Below, piece after piece: positions 1 to 9,581 of a DNA stretch of 64,000 nucleotides. Within the stretch, counting starts at the first letter, position 1, and every line of letters starts with the position of its first letter. The position numbers and the translations under genes were made by a program. Source of the stretch: Salinispirillum sp049115955 (lineage in GTDB: Bacteria > Pseudomonadota > Gammaproteobacteria > Pseudomonadales > Natronospirillaceae); the NCBI GenBank assembly GCA_049115955.1, contig JAGDZJ010000018.1, forward strand, positions 62,001 through 126,000, in the 5' to 3' direction. The notes below the pieces were generated by a model. It had not been told where the DNA came from and did no database searches. It saw only the letters and a program-made list of their open reading frames with translations.

Positions 1-546
1 AGTTTTATTGGTAGCAAAGAAAAGGGAGATGTTAGCCAGTATTTTGCCGAAACATTCGGATGCACCAGCGCTACACCCTCTAAAAAAGCAACAGGCGATC
101 TCATAAAAGCGGCTAAAGAGTTTTGTAGCGAAAACGGCATGAAAGAACAGCAAGAACAAATTGTAGAAGATGTTGTTAGCTATATGAACCGCCAACGCTC
201 AGAAAAACAATCAGCCCAGCTACCTGATGTTGAGCAAATTTTCGACCAATATATACCGCCAGAACAAGCTGAAACCCTTACCGGAACATTCGGAAAGTTT
301 GCTAATAGCGATCGGTATCAAGTAAGCCACGAATTCCAACCTCACAGACACACTTTAAATGCAGTAACCAAGGTAAAAGCCAAAGCAGACAACTGGCAAC
401 TAGACTTTGCTAAACGCGCGGTCGGGCCTGCAAATTCAGGGCAAGAGATAGAGTTTGACGAAGCATCTCAGACACTAACAATTCGCCGCATTCCAAGCAA
501 AGTCGTTGAGCAATTGAGAGCTATATTAGCGGGCGAAGAAGACTAA
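1..546 (+). CDS. ndpA: Nucleoid-associated protein NdpA/YejK, C-terminal part (partial)
   Basis: The reading frame is open from base 1 to a TAA at 544-546, so only the last 181 codons are in the window; the ATG at 139 is internal. The residues before it (FIGSKEKGDVSQYF, then FGCT and KEFC) match the conserved central part of the 37-kDa nucleoid-associated family (PF04245). The family binds the bacterial nucleoid and its precise role is poorly defined. The gene converges on clpX, with a shared terminator hairpin between them. Family assignment is from recalled motifs, without a search. Confidence 0.85.
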   Translation, partial: SFIGSKEKGDVSQYFAETFGCTSATPSKKATGDLIKAAKEFCSENGMKEQQEQIVEDVVSYMNRQRSEKQSAQLPDVEQIFDQYIPPEQAETLTGTFGKFANSDRYQVSHEFQPHRHTLNAVTKVKAKADNWQLDFAKRAVGPANSGQEIEFDEASQTLTIRRIPSKVVEQLRAILAGEED

Positions 547-564
547 CTTGAATCGCTTAACAAT

Positions 565-591
565 AAAAAAGGACGCAAATGCGTCCTTTTT
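565..591. terminator. Bidirectional rho-independent terminator
   Basis: An A-tract, GGACGC, a four-base AAAT loop, GCGTCC and a T-tract form a stem with A/T runs on both sides. It can therefore stop both ndpA (plus) and clpX (minus), whose ends are 60 bases apart. Confidence 0.9.
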
Positions 592-606
592 AAATACTAT
601 TAACAA

Positions 607-1902
607 CTATTTTTGATCAGCTGTTTTTGCTTCTTTCTCTGGTGTTTCGTAAATCAAAATTGGTTCAGACGTACCTTCAATGACGCCCTCGTCAATCACG
701 ACTTTACTCACATTCTCCAAAGATGGCAGTTGGTACATAATATCCAGCAAAGTAGCTTCCAAAATCGAGCGCAAGCCACGCGCACCGGTTTTACGGTCTA
801 GCGCTTGCTTTGCAACAGCGCTTAATGCCGCCTCACGGAAATCAACTTCAGCACCTTCTAGCTCAAACAGTTTTGAATACTGACGAGTTAAGCTGTTTTT
901 AGGCTCCGTAAGAATTTGTATAAGTGCCGCTTCATCCAATTCAGCCAATGTGGCAATCATTGGCAAACGACCAACAAATTCCGGGATCAAACCAAACTTC
1001 ACTAAATCTTCAGCTTCGATATCCTTGAGCGTATCTGTCATAGAACGACTGTCGTCTTTGCTCTTCACCGTAGCGTTAAAGCCTATTGAGCTCTTTTCCG
1101 AACGGCTTCGGATGATCTGATCAAGCCCCGCAAACGCACCACCACAAATAAACAGAATATTTGAAGTATCTACCTGCAAGAACTCTTGTTGCGGATGCTT
1201 ACGCCCACCTTGAGGCGGAACTGATGCAACAGTACCCTCAATCAGCTTCAACAACGCCTGCTGAACACCTTCACCTGAAACATCACGAGTAATAGAAGGG
1301 TTATCAGATTTACGCGAAATTTTGTCAATTTCATCGATATAAACAATACCTCGCTGGGCACGATCTATATCGTAATCGCATTTTTGTAACAGCTTCTGGA
1401 TAATGTTCTCAACATCTTCACCCACATAACCCGCTTCAGTTAGCGTTGTGGCGTCTGCGATGGTGAAAGGAACATTCAACAAACGGGCTAATGTTTGCGC
1501 CAATAGCGTTTTACCACTACCTGTAGGACCAATTAGCAAAATATTACTTTTACTAAGCTCTACTTCTTTATCTTTACCTGTAGCGTTGCTTTGGAAACGC
1601 AAACGCTTGTAATGATTGTATACGGCGACTGCGAGTACTTTTTTAGCCCTGTCTTGACCTATAACGTACTCATCCAGCTTATCCTTAATCTCTGCTGGTA
1701 TCGGCAAGCGATCTTGTGATTCATGCTCTTCAACATCCTGAATTTCTTCACGGATGATGTCATTACACAGATCGACACACTCATCACAGATAAAGACAGA
1801 AGGACCAGCAATTAACTTACGTACTTCATCCTGGTTTTTACCACAGAAAGAGCAGAACAGTTTGCCGTTTTCATTATCTTTATCGTTGATATCGTCGCTC
1901 AT
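607..1902 (-). CDS. clpX: ATP-dependent Clp protease ATP-binding subunit ClpX
   Basis: 431 aa, close to the usual ~425. ClpX is the AAA+ unfoldase that feeds tagged proteins to ClpP in the cytoplasm. The N-terminal zinc-binding domain has Cys17, Cys20, Cys39 and Cys42. The AAA+ module has Walker A GPTGSGKT at 125-132, the pore loop GYVGED, Walker B (VYIDEIDK), the RKH loop (GGRKHP), the ClpP-docking IGF loop (SSIGFN) and sensor-2 GARGLR. It follows clpP by about 95 bases on the same strand, the usual tig-clpP-clpX order. No lon gene follows; ndpA converges instead. All key residues are present. Confidence 0.98.
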   Translation of the reverse strand: MSDDINDKDNENGKLFCSFCGKNQDEVRKLIAGPSVFICDECVDLCNDIIREEIQDVEEHESQDRLPIPAEIKDKLDEYVIGQDRAKKVLAVAVYNHYKRLRFQSNATGKDKEVELSKSNILLIGPTGSGKTLLAQTLARLLNVPFTIADATTLTEAGYVGEDVENIIQKLLQKCDYDIDRAQRGIVYIDEIDKISRKSDNPSITRDVSGEGVQQALLKLIEGTVASVPPQGGRKHPQQEFLQVDTSNILFICGGAFAGLDQIIRSRSEKSSIGFNATVKSKDDSRSMTDTLKDIEAEDLVKFGLIPEFVGRLPMIATLAELDEAALIQILTEPKNSLTRQYSKLFELEGAEVDFREAALSAVAKQALDRKTGARGLRSILEATLLDIMYQLPSLENVSKVVIDEGVIEGTSEPILIYETPEKEAKTADQK

Positions 1903-1997
1903 TCGGCTTCCTCATAACAAAGCGGTATTAATTATAAATAGTGGCTAACCGCTTAAATTTCAACTCTAAGCCACAAAAAGGTCCGCTAAAGCGCTTT

Positions 1998-2630
1998 TTA
2001 TTCACCAATACGCTTGGTGAGTACTGAGTCAATCAAACCATATTCAGCCGCTGTAACGGGATCCATAAAGTTATCACGCTCTGTGTCACGCGCAATTGTT
2101 TCTAAATCTTGTCCTGTGTGCTCAGCCAATTTTCGATTTAATTTCTCACGAATTGACAGAATTTCACGTGTATGAATTTCGATATCTGTTGCCTGACCTT
2201 GATAACCACCCAGAGGCTGGTGAATCATAACACGCGCATTGGGCAACGCATGACGCTTGCCCGGCTCACCTGCTGCCAACAAGAAAGCCCCCATACTAGC
2301 AGCCTGGCCGATACACATAGTGCTTACATTTGGCTTGATAAACTGCATTGTATCGTAAATAGCCAAACCAGCCGTAACCGAGCCACCTGGTGAATTGATA
2401 TAAAGATGAATATCTTTATCTGGATTCTCTGCTTCCAAAAAAAGCAACTGAGCGACAATCAAATTCGCCATGTGATCTTCTACTTGACCAACCAAGAATA
2501 TCACGCGCTCTTTGAGAAGACGCGAATAGATATCGTATGCGCGCTCACCCCGGGCAGACTGTTCAACGACCATAGGTACAAGACCCGCATTTTGGATCTC
2601 TGACGCACCACCCTGATGGATTATTGACAT
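1998..2630 (-). CDS. clpP: ATP-dependent Clp protease proteolytic subunit ClpP
   Basis: 210 aa. It is the serine protease that forms the double-ring chamber used with ClpX (and ClpA where present). The catalytic triad is visible as Ser112 (GQAASMGAF), His137 (MIHQPLGG) and Asp186 (ERDNFMD), with spacing equal to the E. coli enzyme. The N-terminal ~14 residues correspond to the short propeptide of that protein. The ATG is preceded by an AAAGGAG-like site. It lies between tig and clpX on the same strand, about 100 bases from each, so cotranscription is likely. Confidence 0.98.
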   Translation of the reverse strand: MSIIHQGGASEIQNAGLVPMVVEQSARGERAYDIYSRLLKERVIFLVGQVEDHMANLIVAQLLFLEAENPDKDIHLYINSPGGSVTAGLAIYDTMQFIKPNVSTMCIGQAASMGAFLLAAGEPGKRHALPNARVMIHQPLGGYQGQATDIEIHTREILSIREKLNRKLAEHTGQDLETIARDTERDNFMDPVTAAEYGLIDSVLTKRIGE

Positions 2631-2733
2631 ACTAAATTACTCCTTTAACCCCTAAAAACAAAAAACGACAGCCGGATCGCACCAACTGCCGTTTTTCATT
2701 CAGTCAATGCGCCTGTTAACGACGCAAGACTTC

Positions 2734-4047
2734 TTAAGCTGCGGCGTTTGCTGCTGGCTTGATCGCTTCTTCATAAGCTACTGCCACTTCTGTGACTTTA
2801 GCAGATTCGAGCAAGTGATCAACCACTTGATCTTCTAGCACCAAACTCTTAACTTGGTTTAACATTTCTTCGTTACTGTTATACCAATCAATAACTTGCT
2901 GCGGCTCTTGGTAAGTTGACGCCATCTCTTGGATCGCTTCAGCTACACGAGCATCATCAGCTTTAATGTCATTAGCTTTGATGATTTCTTGAACCAACAA
3001 GCCCACTGTTACGCGACGCTTAGCTTGCTCTTCAAACATCTCTTTTGGCAACATGTTTGGATCAATCTCTGCACCGCCACCAAACTGCTGAACAGCTTGT
3101 TTGCGCAAGTTGTCGATTTCACTGTCAACCAACGATGTTGGTACTTCGATACCATTAATATCGACCAACTGAGTGAAAACCTGATCTTTCAATTTAGCTT
3201 TCAATGCATTTTTTAGTTCACGACCCATGTTAGCACCGACTTCTGTTTTGAAGCCTTCAAGATCGCTAACGTCTAAACCAAACTTAGAGAAAAATTCGTC
3301 ATTTAACTCTGGCAACTCTGGTGCAGATACACTGATAACCTTCGTTTTAAAGACAGCGTCTTTACCCTTTAAGTTCTCAGCCTGGTAGTCTTCAGGGAAT
3401 GTGACATTCAAATCGAACTCTTCACCTGCTTTTTTACCAACAATGCCAGACTCAAAACCAGGAATCATCGAATTAGAGCCTAGTACAATATCTGTACCTT
3501 CTGCTTTTCCGCCTTCAAACGCTTCACCATCGATGAAACCTTCAAAATCGACTTTAACTCGATCGCCGTCTTCAGCTGCACGCTCAACTTCAGTCCACGT
3601 CGCCTGCTGCTTACGCAACGTATCGATCATTGTATCAACATCAGCATCAGTCACTTCTGACGTTTGCTTTTCGATCTCAGCCGAAGAGAAATCCGCTAAC
3701 GTGATTTCTGGGTACACTTCAAAAGTGGCAACAAACTGGAAATCTTTACCATCTTCATCGTTTTTGAATTCGATCTTAGGGCTGCCAGCAGGCATCACTT
3801 TCTCTTGCTGAACGGCTTCAAAGAAACTTTTCTGCACTACTTCACCGACAACATCCTGGCGGATACCGGCGCCGTAACGCTGTTTAACAACTTTCAAAGG
3901 CACTTTACCTGGACGAAAGCCATCAATACGAACTGTACGTGCGGTCTGCTGTACACGCTTATCTACATCATTATCAATGCGCTCTGCAGGCACCGTAATT
4001 GTCATCTGACGCTCAAGAGCGGAAGTCGTTTCAACAGAAACTTGCAT
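2734..4047 (-). CDS. tig: Trigger factor, ribosome-associated chaperone and peptidyl-prolyl isomerase
   Basis: 437 aa from the chosen start. An upstream in-frame start (4062) exists, but the ATG at 4047 begins the canonical MQVSVETT N-terminus and has AGGAA six to seven bases before it. The ribosome-binding signature is seen as GFRPGKVP near residue 44. A central FKBP-type isomerase domain follows at about 150-245 (DRVKVDFEGFIDGEAFEGGKA), then the long alpha-helical C-terminal chaperone domain. It binds nascent chains at the ribosome exit. It is the first gene of the tig-clpP-clpX set. A TATAGT hexamer at 4069-4074 (minus strand) could be its -10 element, but no good -35 is visible. Confidence 0.97.
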   Translation of the reverse strand: MQVSVETTSALERQMTITVPAERIDNDVDKRVQQTARTVRIDGFRPGKVPLKVVKQRYGAGIRQDVVGEVVQKSFFEAVQQEKVMPAGSPKIEFKNDEDGKDFQFVATFEVYPEITLADFSSAEIEKQTSEVTDADVDTMIDTLRKQQATWTEVERAAEDGDRVKVDFEGFIDGEAFEGGKAEGTDIVLGSNSMIPGFESGIVGKKAGEEFDLNVTFPEDYQAENLKGKDAVFKTKVISVSAPELPELNDEFFSKFGLDVSDLEGFKTEVGANMGRELKNALKAKLKDQVFTQLVDINGIEVPTSLVDSEIDNLRKQAVQQFGGGAEIDPNMLPKEMFEEQAKRRVTVGLLVQEIIKANDIKADDARVAEAIQEMASTYQEPQQVIDWYNSNEEMLNQVKSLVLEDQVVDHLLESAKVTEVAVAYEEAIKPAANAAA

Positions 4048-4392
4048 GGGGTTCCTCACCAAAAAATACTATACCGGTTAAATTGAATCACTAAGCAGCT
4101 TGGTACCGGGATACGTGTCTTAGTTTTATGATCTGTAATTGTACAGGTTCACTTCAACAAAGCGCTAGAAATATAGCTCAAGCCGTTTTTTTCAAAGCGC
4201 GAAATTTTCAGCCACTTGGCCGCATTAGTCAAGGAAGAATCACAAATCGATGAAAATAGATTGAGTTTTGGGAGAGAAAGCAGGAGGAATATCAGAAACG
4301 GAAAAACTGCGCTAGGTAGTAAAAATGACTTATTGCCAAATAACCAACCTACACAGTAATTTGCACAGCATCAACTGCACTTAGACACTAAA
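4048..4392. other. Intergenic region between tig and the tRNA cluster
   Basis: About 345 AT-rich bases without a convincing gene. It must hold the 3' end signal of the tRNA transcript and the promoter of tig, both reading on the minus strand. The only promoter-like element I can point to is TATAGT at 4069-4074. No strong terminator hairpin was found. Confidence 0.5.
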
Positions 4393-4477
<85 letters not shown>

Positions 4478-4489
4478 ATATCAAGAAAA

Positions 4490-4566
4490 TGGGGTGGACG
4501 ATGGGGCTTGAACCCACGACCACCGGAATCACAATCCGGGGCTCTACCAACTGAGCTACGCCCACC
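4490..4566 (-). tRNA. tRNA-His(GTG)
   Basis: The minus strand reads GGTGGGCGTAGCTC at the 5' end. The anticodon stem CCGGA/TCCGG holds loop TTGTGAT, anticodon GTG. The encoded extra 5' G opposite a C before CCA is the tRNA-His identity element. CCA is encoded. Confidence 0.95.
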
Positions 4567-4623
4567 ATAACCGATATCTTTAATACTGCGGACACCTGCC
4601 TACAAAGACTAATGCTTGTAAGC

Positions 4624-4700
4624 TGGTACGCCCGGCAGGACTCGAACCTGCGACCCCCGGCTTAGAAGGCCGGTGCTCTATCCAGTTGAGCTACGGGCGC
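4624..4700 (-). tRNA. tRNA-Arg(TCT)
   Basis: The minus strand acceptor is GCGCCCG, with encoded CCA at 4624-4626. Anticodon stem CCGGC/GCCGG encloses loop CTTCTAA, anticodon TCT (AGA/AGG codons). Confidence 0.95.
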
Positions 4701-4726
4701 TCTACGAGAGACTGCCTGCTAAAAAG

Positions 4727-4803
<77 letters not shown>

Positions 4804-4829
4804 ACGACCCGCGTTTCAGCGTGGTGCGC

Positions 4830-4858
4830 ATATTACTGACGGGTATGATGGTCGTCAA
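4830..4858 (-). promoter_or_regulatory. Sigma-70 promoter of the tRNA operon
   Basis: On the minus strand TTGACG (4858-4853) and TAATAT (4835-4830) are separated by exactly 17 bases. The bases after the -10 are GCGCACC, a GC-rich discriminator of the sort found at stringently controlled stable-RNA promoters. It lies about 27 bases upstream of tRNA-Pro. Confidence 0.8.
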
Positions 4859-4986
4859 CCTATTTTTTAAAAGAATTTCTAAAAAACCACAGACAAAACA
4901 AATGGATAGCTATTAGTAGCCTTGCTTGGACTTGCCGCCACGGGCGTGCGAAAATACCCGTATCAGTTCAAGGAGTTACAGGTTCC

Positions 4987-5853
4987 ATGGCAGCAACACT
5001 TATCGACGGCAAAGCCATCGCCGCCGACCTTAAAGCAGAAATCAAACGATCCGTCACGTCATTGACGCAAGCCGGTCATCGCCCGCCGGGCTTAGCGGTC
5101 ATATTGGTGGGTGCCGACCCAGCCAGTGAAGTATATGTTAACTCAAAGCGTAAGAGCTGCGATGAGATCGGCTTCAAGTCATTATCGTATGATCTGCCCG
5201 ACACCACCAGCCAACGCGAACTGCTGGCCTTAATAGACGAGCTGAACGACGACCCAACCATTGACGGGATACTCGTGCAATCTCCCCTGCCCGATCAAAT
5301 TGATGAGCAAAAAGTGGTTGAACGCATTCGCACCACCAAAGACGTAGACGGATTTCATCCTTATAATGTCGGTCGATTAGCGTTACGTATGCCGCATTTG
5401 GAATCCTGCACACCGCGCGGCATCATGACTCTGCTGAAGTCGACGGGCGTTAACATTCGCGGTAAACACGCGGTGATCGTCGGTGCATCTAATCATGTTG
5501 GACGACCAATGGCATTAGAACTGTTGCTCGCAGGCTGTACAACCACCATTACCCATCGTTTTACCGATGACCTGTCCTATCACGTAAAACAAGCCGATAT
5601 CGTGGTTGTTGCGGTGGGCATTCCAGGCCTGGTGAAAGGCGAATGGATCAAGCCCGGCGCCATTGTGATTGATGTTGGGATAAATCGCCAAACAGATGGC
5701 AAACTGATCGGTGATGTAGAATTTGATATCGCGGCGCAACGCGCGTCGTTCATAACCCCCGTTCCCGGTGGTGTAGGTCCCATGACGGTGGCTACTCTGA
5801 TGGAGAACACTTATATCGCGGCCACCGCGCTGCATGGCTTAGGAGCAGAATAA
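4987..5853 (+). CDS. folD: Methylenetetrahydrofolate dehydrogenase / cyclohydrolase FolD
   Basis: 288 aa, the normal length. FolD interconverts 5,10-methylene-THF and 10-formyl-THF in one-carbon metabolism, using NADP. The catalytic Tyr50 and Lys54 sit in YVNSKRK, followed by the conserved VQSPLP segment near 97, the Rossmann stretch VGASNHVGRPMA, and the closing PVPGGVGPMT motif. AAGGAG lies about 11 bases before the ATG. It is followed after one base by ppiB and then lpxH, so the three are almost certainly one transcript. Confidence 0.97.
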   Translation: MAATLIDGKAIAADLKAEIKRSVTSLTQAGHRPPGLAVILVGADPASEVYVNSKRKSCDEIGFKSLSYDLPDTTSQRELLALIDELNDDPTIDGILVQSPLPDQIDEQKVVERIRTTKDVDGFHPYNVGRLALRMPHLESCTPRGIMTLLKSTGVNIRGKHAVIVGASNHVGRPMALELLLAGCTTTITHRFTDDLSYHVKQADIVVVAVGIPGLVKGEWIKPGAIVIDVGINRQTDGKLIGDVEFDIAAQRASFITPVPGGVGPMTVATLMENTYIAATALHGLGAE

Positions 5854-5854
5854 A

Positions 5855-6352
5855 ATGAACGTATTAATGAAAACTTCCATGGGTGACGTCACGCTGGAAC
5901 TGTTTGAAGACAAAGCCCCGCTAACGGTGGCTAACTTCGTCAAGTACGTTAAAGACGGCTTTTACGACGGTTTGATTTTCCACCGTGTCATTGACGGCTT
6001 CATGATTCAGGGCGGTGGTTTCGAGCCCGGCATGAAGCAAAAAGAGAATGGCGAACCGATTAAAAATGAAGCAAATAACGGCGTTTCTAATGATGTGGGC
6101 ACCATCGCTATGGCCCGCACCATGGATCCCCATTCTGCAACCGCTCAGTTTTTCATCAATGTATCTGATAACAGCTTCTTGAATCACCGCAGCGAGACAA
6201 TGGACGGTTGGGGCTACGCGGCCTTTGGAAAAGTAGTCGATGGCATGGATGTGGTTACTAAGATCAAGTCCGTTAAAACGGGTATCGGTAGTGGTCATCA
6301 AGACGTGCCATTAGAAGACGTTGTTATCGAATCCATGACCCTTGTAGAGTAA
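5855..6352 (+). CDS. ppiB: Cytoplasmic peptidyl-prolyl cis-trans isomerase B (cyclophilin)
   Basis: 165 aa cyclophilin with the active-site segment FHRVIDGFMIQGG (catalytic Arg44), QFFINV and the late VVDGMDVV segment. It isomerises X-Pro bonds during folding. There is no signal peptide, which separates the cytoplasmic B type from the periplasmic A type. The ATG follows the folD stop by one base, so translation is probably coupled. lpxH follows three bases downstream. Confidence 0.95.
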   Translation: MNVLMKTSMGDVTLELFEDKAPLTVANFVKYVKDGFYDGLIFHRVIDGFMIQGGGFEPGMKQKENGEPIKNEANNGVSNDVGTIAMARTMDPHSATAQFFINVSDNSFLNHRSETMDGWGYAAFGKVVDGMDVVTKIKSVKTGIGSGHQDVPLEDVVIESMTLVE

Positions 6353-6355
6353 GCC

Positions 6356-7105
6356 ATGCACATTGCCATCTCCGACCTTCATCTAAGTCCTGAGCGACAG
6401 GATCTGATCGCCGGATTTCAACGTTTTTGTCTGCGTTTGCCGGCAGAAACGAAATCCCTGTGGATCCTTGGCGATCTGTTCGACTTCTGGATCGGTGACG
6501 ATGCACCCAACCCAGCAGCCGAGCCGGTTATCAAGGCTTTACGGCCGTTGAAAGCCAGAGGGATAAACCTGCATTTCGTACCAGGGAATCGTGACTTTCT
6601 GCTGGGCGAACAGTTTGCTCAGGCTGCGGGGCTGCAGATTCACCCGGAAGGCAAAGTGCTGTCGATCAATGGCCGCGCGACCTGGCTTATTCACGGCGAT
6701 CACCTGTGTATCGACGATGCTCGGTATATGGAGTTTCGGCGTTTGGTACGCAACCCGGGATGGCAAATGGATTTTCTGAGCAAGCCGCTGGACGTGCGGA
6801 TTGCCATGGCGAAGCAAGCACGCAGTGTTTCGGCATCAGAAAACGCGACCAAAGCCGAAGACATTATGGATGTTAACTTGGAATACACCTCAGCGCAGGT
6901 CTCGACCCATGGTGCGGTTGATATTCTGCATGGGCATACCCATCGTCCGGCCTTCCATGAGTTGAACGAAGATGGCACGCGTTATGTGTTGGGTGATTGG
7001 GAAAACGGTCAAGCTGTCATTTGTCAATGGGACAATGACAGCGCGCCCGTCCTCAAACGAATGAATTACGCTGCCGACGTCGCCTCTCTCGGCACACCAC
7101 TGTGA
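6356..7105 (+). CDS. lpxH: UDP-2,3-diacylglucosamine diphosphatase LpxH
   Basis: 249 aa. LpxH removes UMP from UDP-2,3-diacylglucosamine to give lipid X, the fourth step of lipid A synthesis, at the inner face of the cytoplasmic membrane. It is a calcineurin-like metallophosphoesterase with metal ligands visible as Asp7/His9 (SDLHLS), Asp40 (GDLFDFW), Asn78 (PGNRDF), His113-116 (HGDH) and HGHTH near 195. It is the third gene of folD-ppiB-lpxH. Its last 40 bases overlap the 3' end of miaE on the other strand. Confidence 0.95.
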   Translation: MHIAISDLHLSPERQDLIAGFQRFCLRLPAETKSLWILGDLFDFWIGDDAPNPAAEPVIKALRPLKARGINLHFVPGNRDFLLGEQFAQAAGLQIHPEGKVLSINGRATWLIHGDHLCIDDARYMEFRRLVRNPGWQMDFLSKPLDVRIAMAKQARSVSASENATKAEDIMDVNLEYTSAQVSTHGAVDILHGHTHRPAFHELNEDGTRYVLGDWENGQAVICQWDNDSAPVLKRMNYAADVASLGTPL

Positions 7106-7713
7106 AAACGAAACTCTTCTGAAGTAGAGTTGATCAATTCGTTTTCCCGCACTCTGAGCTCGTCGATGCGCGCGTCGATGGGTTCAGGTGCAACCGCCCT
7201 TGCCTGCTTGAGGTAGATTTCAAAATGTCGCGCTTCCGATTTCAGCAAACCGCGGTAAAAAGTCTGTAGCTCGTCGTCCAGATAAGGCGCCAGCGCCGCA
7301 AAGCGCTCACAAGAGCGCGCTTCAATCAAAGCACCTATGATCAGCTTGTCCACCAACTGCCATGGCTCGTCTTTGCGCGCCAACTTCATCAGCTCGCTGG
7401 CGTACTTCGCTGCTGTCAGGTGGGAGTATTCGATTCCACGTTTCTGCATCAATTTGAGCACTTGCTCGAAATGCACCAACTCTTCCCGCGCCAACTTGCT
7501 TAGTCGATTCAAGAAAGTGGGATATTCAAGATAACGATACATCATGCCCAGCGCCGTTGAGGCCGCCTTCTTCTCACAATGGGCATGGTCGATCAGCATG
7601 ATCGTCTCATTATCCAGCGCCCAATTGACCCATGCTTTTGGCGTAGGAGCGACCAAAAACGACGTAATATGAGCCAAATCATCGACCGCGGGTGTGCTGG
7701 GCATATGCATCAT
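7066..7713 (-). CDS. miaE: tRNA-(ms2io6A) hydroxylase MiaE
   Basis: 215 aa. MiaE is a non-haem diiron monooxygenase that hydroxylates the isopentenyl group of ms2i6A37 in tRNAs. Ferritin-like four-helix ligands are visible as the Glu of CEKKAAS, EELVHFE, EARSCERF and SEARHFE. Two other starts (MHMP, MPST) lie within four codons, so the exact N-terminus is unsure. The stop lies inside lpxH on the opposite strand, so the two genes overlap tail to tail by 40 bases without a terminator between them. Confidence 0.93.
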   Translation of the reverse strand: MMHMPSTPAVDDLAHITSFLVAPTPKAWVNWALDNETIMLIDHAHCEKKAASTALGMMYRYLEYPTFLNRLSKLAREELVHFEQVLKLMQKRGIEYSHLTAAKYASELMKLARKDEPWQLVDKLIIGALIEARSCERFAALAPYLDDELQTFYRGLLKSEARHFEIYLKQARAVAPEPIDARIDELRVRENELINSTSEEFRFHSGVPREATSAA

Positions 7714-7858
7714 TCCTCATTAAAACCGCGCGCATTCTACGCCAGAGCCTGTCGCTGTAGCAAATAGGGGTACAAAGAGTTCGGGGATTTTTTGCTTTGG
7801 TAAGTACAACGTCAGTTTCCTACGTTATAATGATTGTAACTAAAGGTAGAGGCCGCGA

Positions 7859-9571
7859 ATGGACATCAGCAACCAAGTCATACTGTTTACCGGACTGCTG
7901 TTTCTGGTCAGCATTCTAGCCAGCATTCTATCAGCTCGTCTGGGTGCCCCACTTCTCTTGGTATTCTTGGTACTCGGCATGGTACTGGGCAAAGATGGCT
8001 TCGGCTTGGTCTTTGAGGATACTCAAGTAGCTCACTTAATCGGCAGTTTGGCACTGGCGATCATTCTTTTTGATGGCGGTTTGAACACCCAGACATCGAG
8101 CTTTCGCGTCGCCTTAAAACCCGCCATTTCGCTAGCCACGCTTGGCGTTCTGATTACCACTGGCATCACCGGCTTAATCGCGACCTACGTACTGGGGTTG
8201 CCACTCATTTATGGTTTATTGATGGGCGCCATTGTCGGCTCTACTGACGCCGCCGCGGTATTCTCACTGCTGCACACCGCCAAATTAGAGTTGAAACAAC
8301 GCGTTGGCGCGACACTGGAAATCGAATCCGGCAGCAACGACCCCATGGCCATTTTCTTAACCGTGGTGTTGATCGAACTCATTGTTTCCGGCCATACCCG
8401 AGTCGACTTCATTGTACTGCTGGAGTTCTTACGCCAAATGGGCCTAGGTGGGCTTTTGGGCGTGATTGGTGGTATCGCCACGGCGCGTCTAATCAATGCT
8501 GTGCCGTTGTCGGCTGGTCTTTATCCTCTGCTCGCCATGGCCTCCGGACTATTAGTCTTTGGCTTGACTTCAGTGCTAGGCGGCAGCGGTTTCTTAGCCG
8601 TGTATCTGGCGGGGATCATGATCAGCAATCGCCATGTCCAGTCGTCACAAAATATCCTGCGTTTTCACAATGGATTAGCTTGGATGAGCCAGATTATCAT
8701 GTTCTTGATGCTCGGGTTGCTCGTCGCGCCTTCTGAACTTATTCCTACCAGCTTAGAAGCCCTATTCATCGCCATTGCATTGATATTTGTAGCCCGCCCC
8801 ATTGCAGTGGTCATTAGCCTATTGCCCTTTCAATTTTCGTGGCGAGAGCAGGCGTTCATCAGTTGGGTGGGACTGCGCGGCGCGGTGCCGATCATTCTGG
8901 CGATATTTCCCTTGCTGGCCGGTGTGGTGGGCGCCGAAATGCTCTTCAACGTGGCCTTCTTCGTAGTACTTGTATCCTTGGTGGTACAAGGCTGGAGCCT
9001 CACGTGGATGGCGCGCTGGCTGAAAGTGGATATACCACCGAATGACAATTTAGCGCAACGATTGGAACTTGATTTGCCCGGTCAACCTGACTATGAATTG
9101 GTCGGTTATCGCATCACCGAAGACGCGTCTGTCTTTGGCCGATCACCCTTAAGCGTTAACTACCCAGAGGGCGTAAAACCTGCTCTATTGCTGCGCAACA
9201 AGGAAATCCTAAGCATCGATGAAGTGGATAAGCTGGCTGAGGGTGATGCGATCTATCTGGCCGCGCCGCGCGCCATGGTGGATGAAATTGACCGGCTGTT
9301 TGTGTCCGTCAAAGCCACCAGCCGCTTGGCTGACATGCAGTTCTTCGGTGAGTTCGTCATTAACGGCGACACTAGCCTGCAAAATTTGTCGTTAATGTAT
9401 GGGTTTGCGGTCCCTGAAGATGCGCTCAATCTCTCTCTACACGACTACCTATGCAAAAAGTTCAATCAACCGGTTGTGGGTGATCGGGTTGAAATGGGGG
9501 CCGTTGAGTTTGTGGTGCGGGAGATGGAAAAAGATCGATGCGTTAAAGTCGGTTTGAAGTTGGTGCTTTAG
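7859..9571 (+). CDS. nhaP2: Potassium/proton antiporter, NhaP2 (CvrA) family
   Basis: 570 aa, typical for the NhaP2 branch of CPA1. The first ~390 residues are hydrophobic with about 12 membrane segments and the family motifs LFDGGLNT, GSTDAAAVFSLL, ESGSNDPMA and WVGLRGAVPIILA. A cytoplasmic RCK_C/TrkA-C-like domain follows (about 405-480), then a ~90-residue tail as in CvrA. It should export K+ in exchange for H+. A TATAAT at 7826-7831 suggests a promoter just upstream. Cation specificity is inferred from the domain layout. Confidence 0.9.
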   Translation: MDISNQVILFTGLLFLVSILASILSARLGAPLLLVFLVLGMVLGKDGFGLVFEDTQVAHLIGSLALAIILFDGGLNTQTSSFRVALKPAISLATLGVLITTGITGLIATYVLGLPLIYGLLMGAIVGSTDAAAVFSLLHTAKLELKQRVGATLEIESGSNDPMAIFLTVVLIELIVSGHTRVDFIVLLEFLRQMGLGGLLGVIGGIATARLINAVPLSAGLYPLLAMASGLLVFGLTSVLGGSGFLAVYLAGIMISNRHVQSSQNILRFHNGLAWMSQIIMFLMLGLLVAPSELIPTSLEALFIAIALIFVARPIAVVISLLPFQFSWREQAFISWVGLRGAVPIILAIFPLLAGVVGAEMLFNVAFFVVLVSLVVQGWSLTWMARWLKVDIPPNDNLAQRLELDLPGQPDYELVGYRITEDASVFGRSPLSVNYPEGVKPALLLRNKEILSIDEVDKLAEGDAIYLAAPRAMVDEIDRLFVSVKATSRLADMQFFGEFVINGDTSLQNLSLMYGFAVPEDALNLSLHDYLCKKFNQPVVGDRVEMGAVEFVVREMEKDRCVKVGLKLVL

Positions 9572-9581
9572 GGTCTGAACC

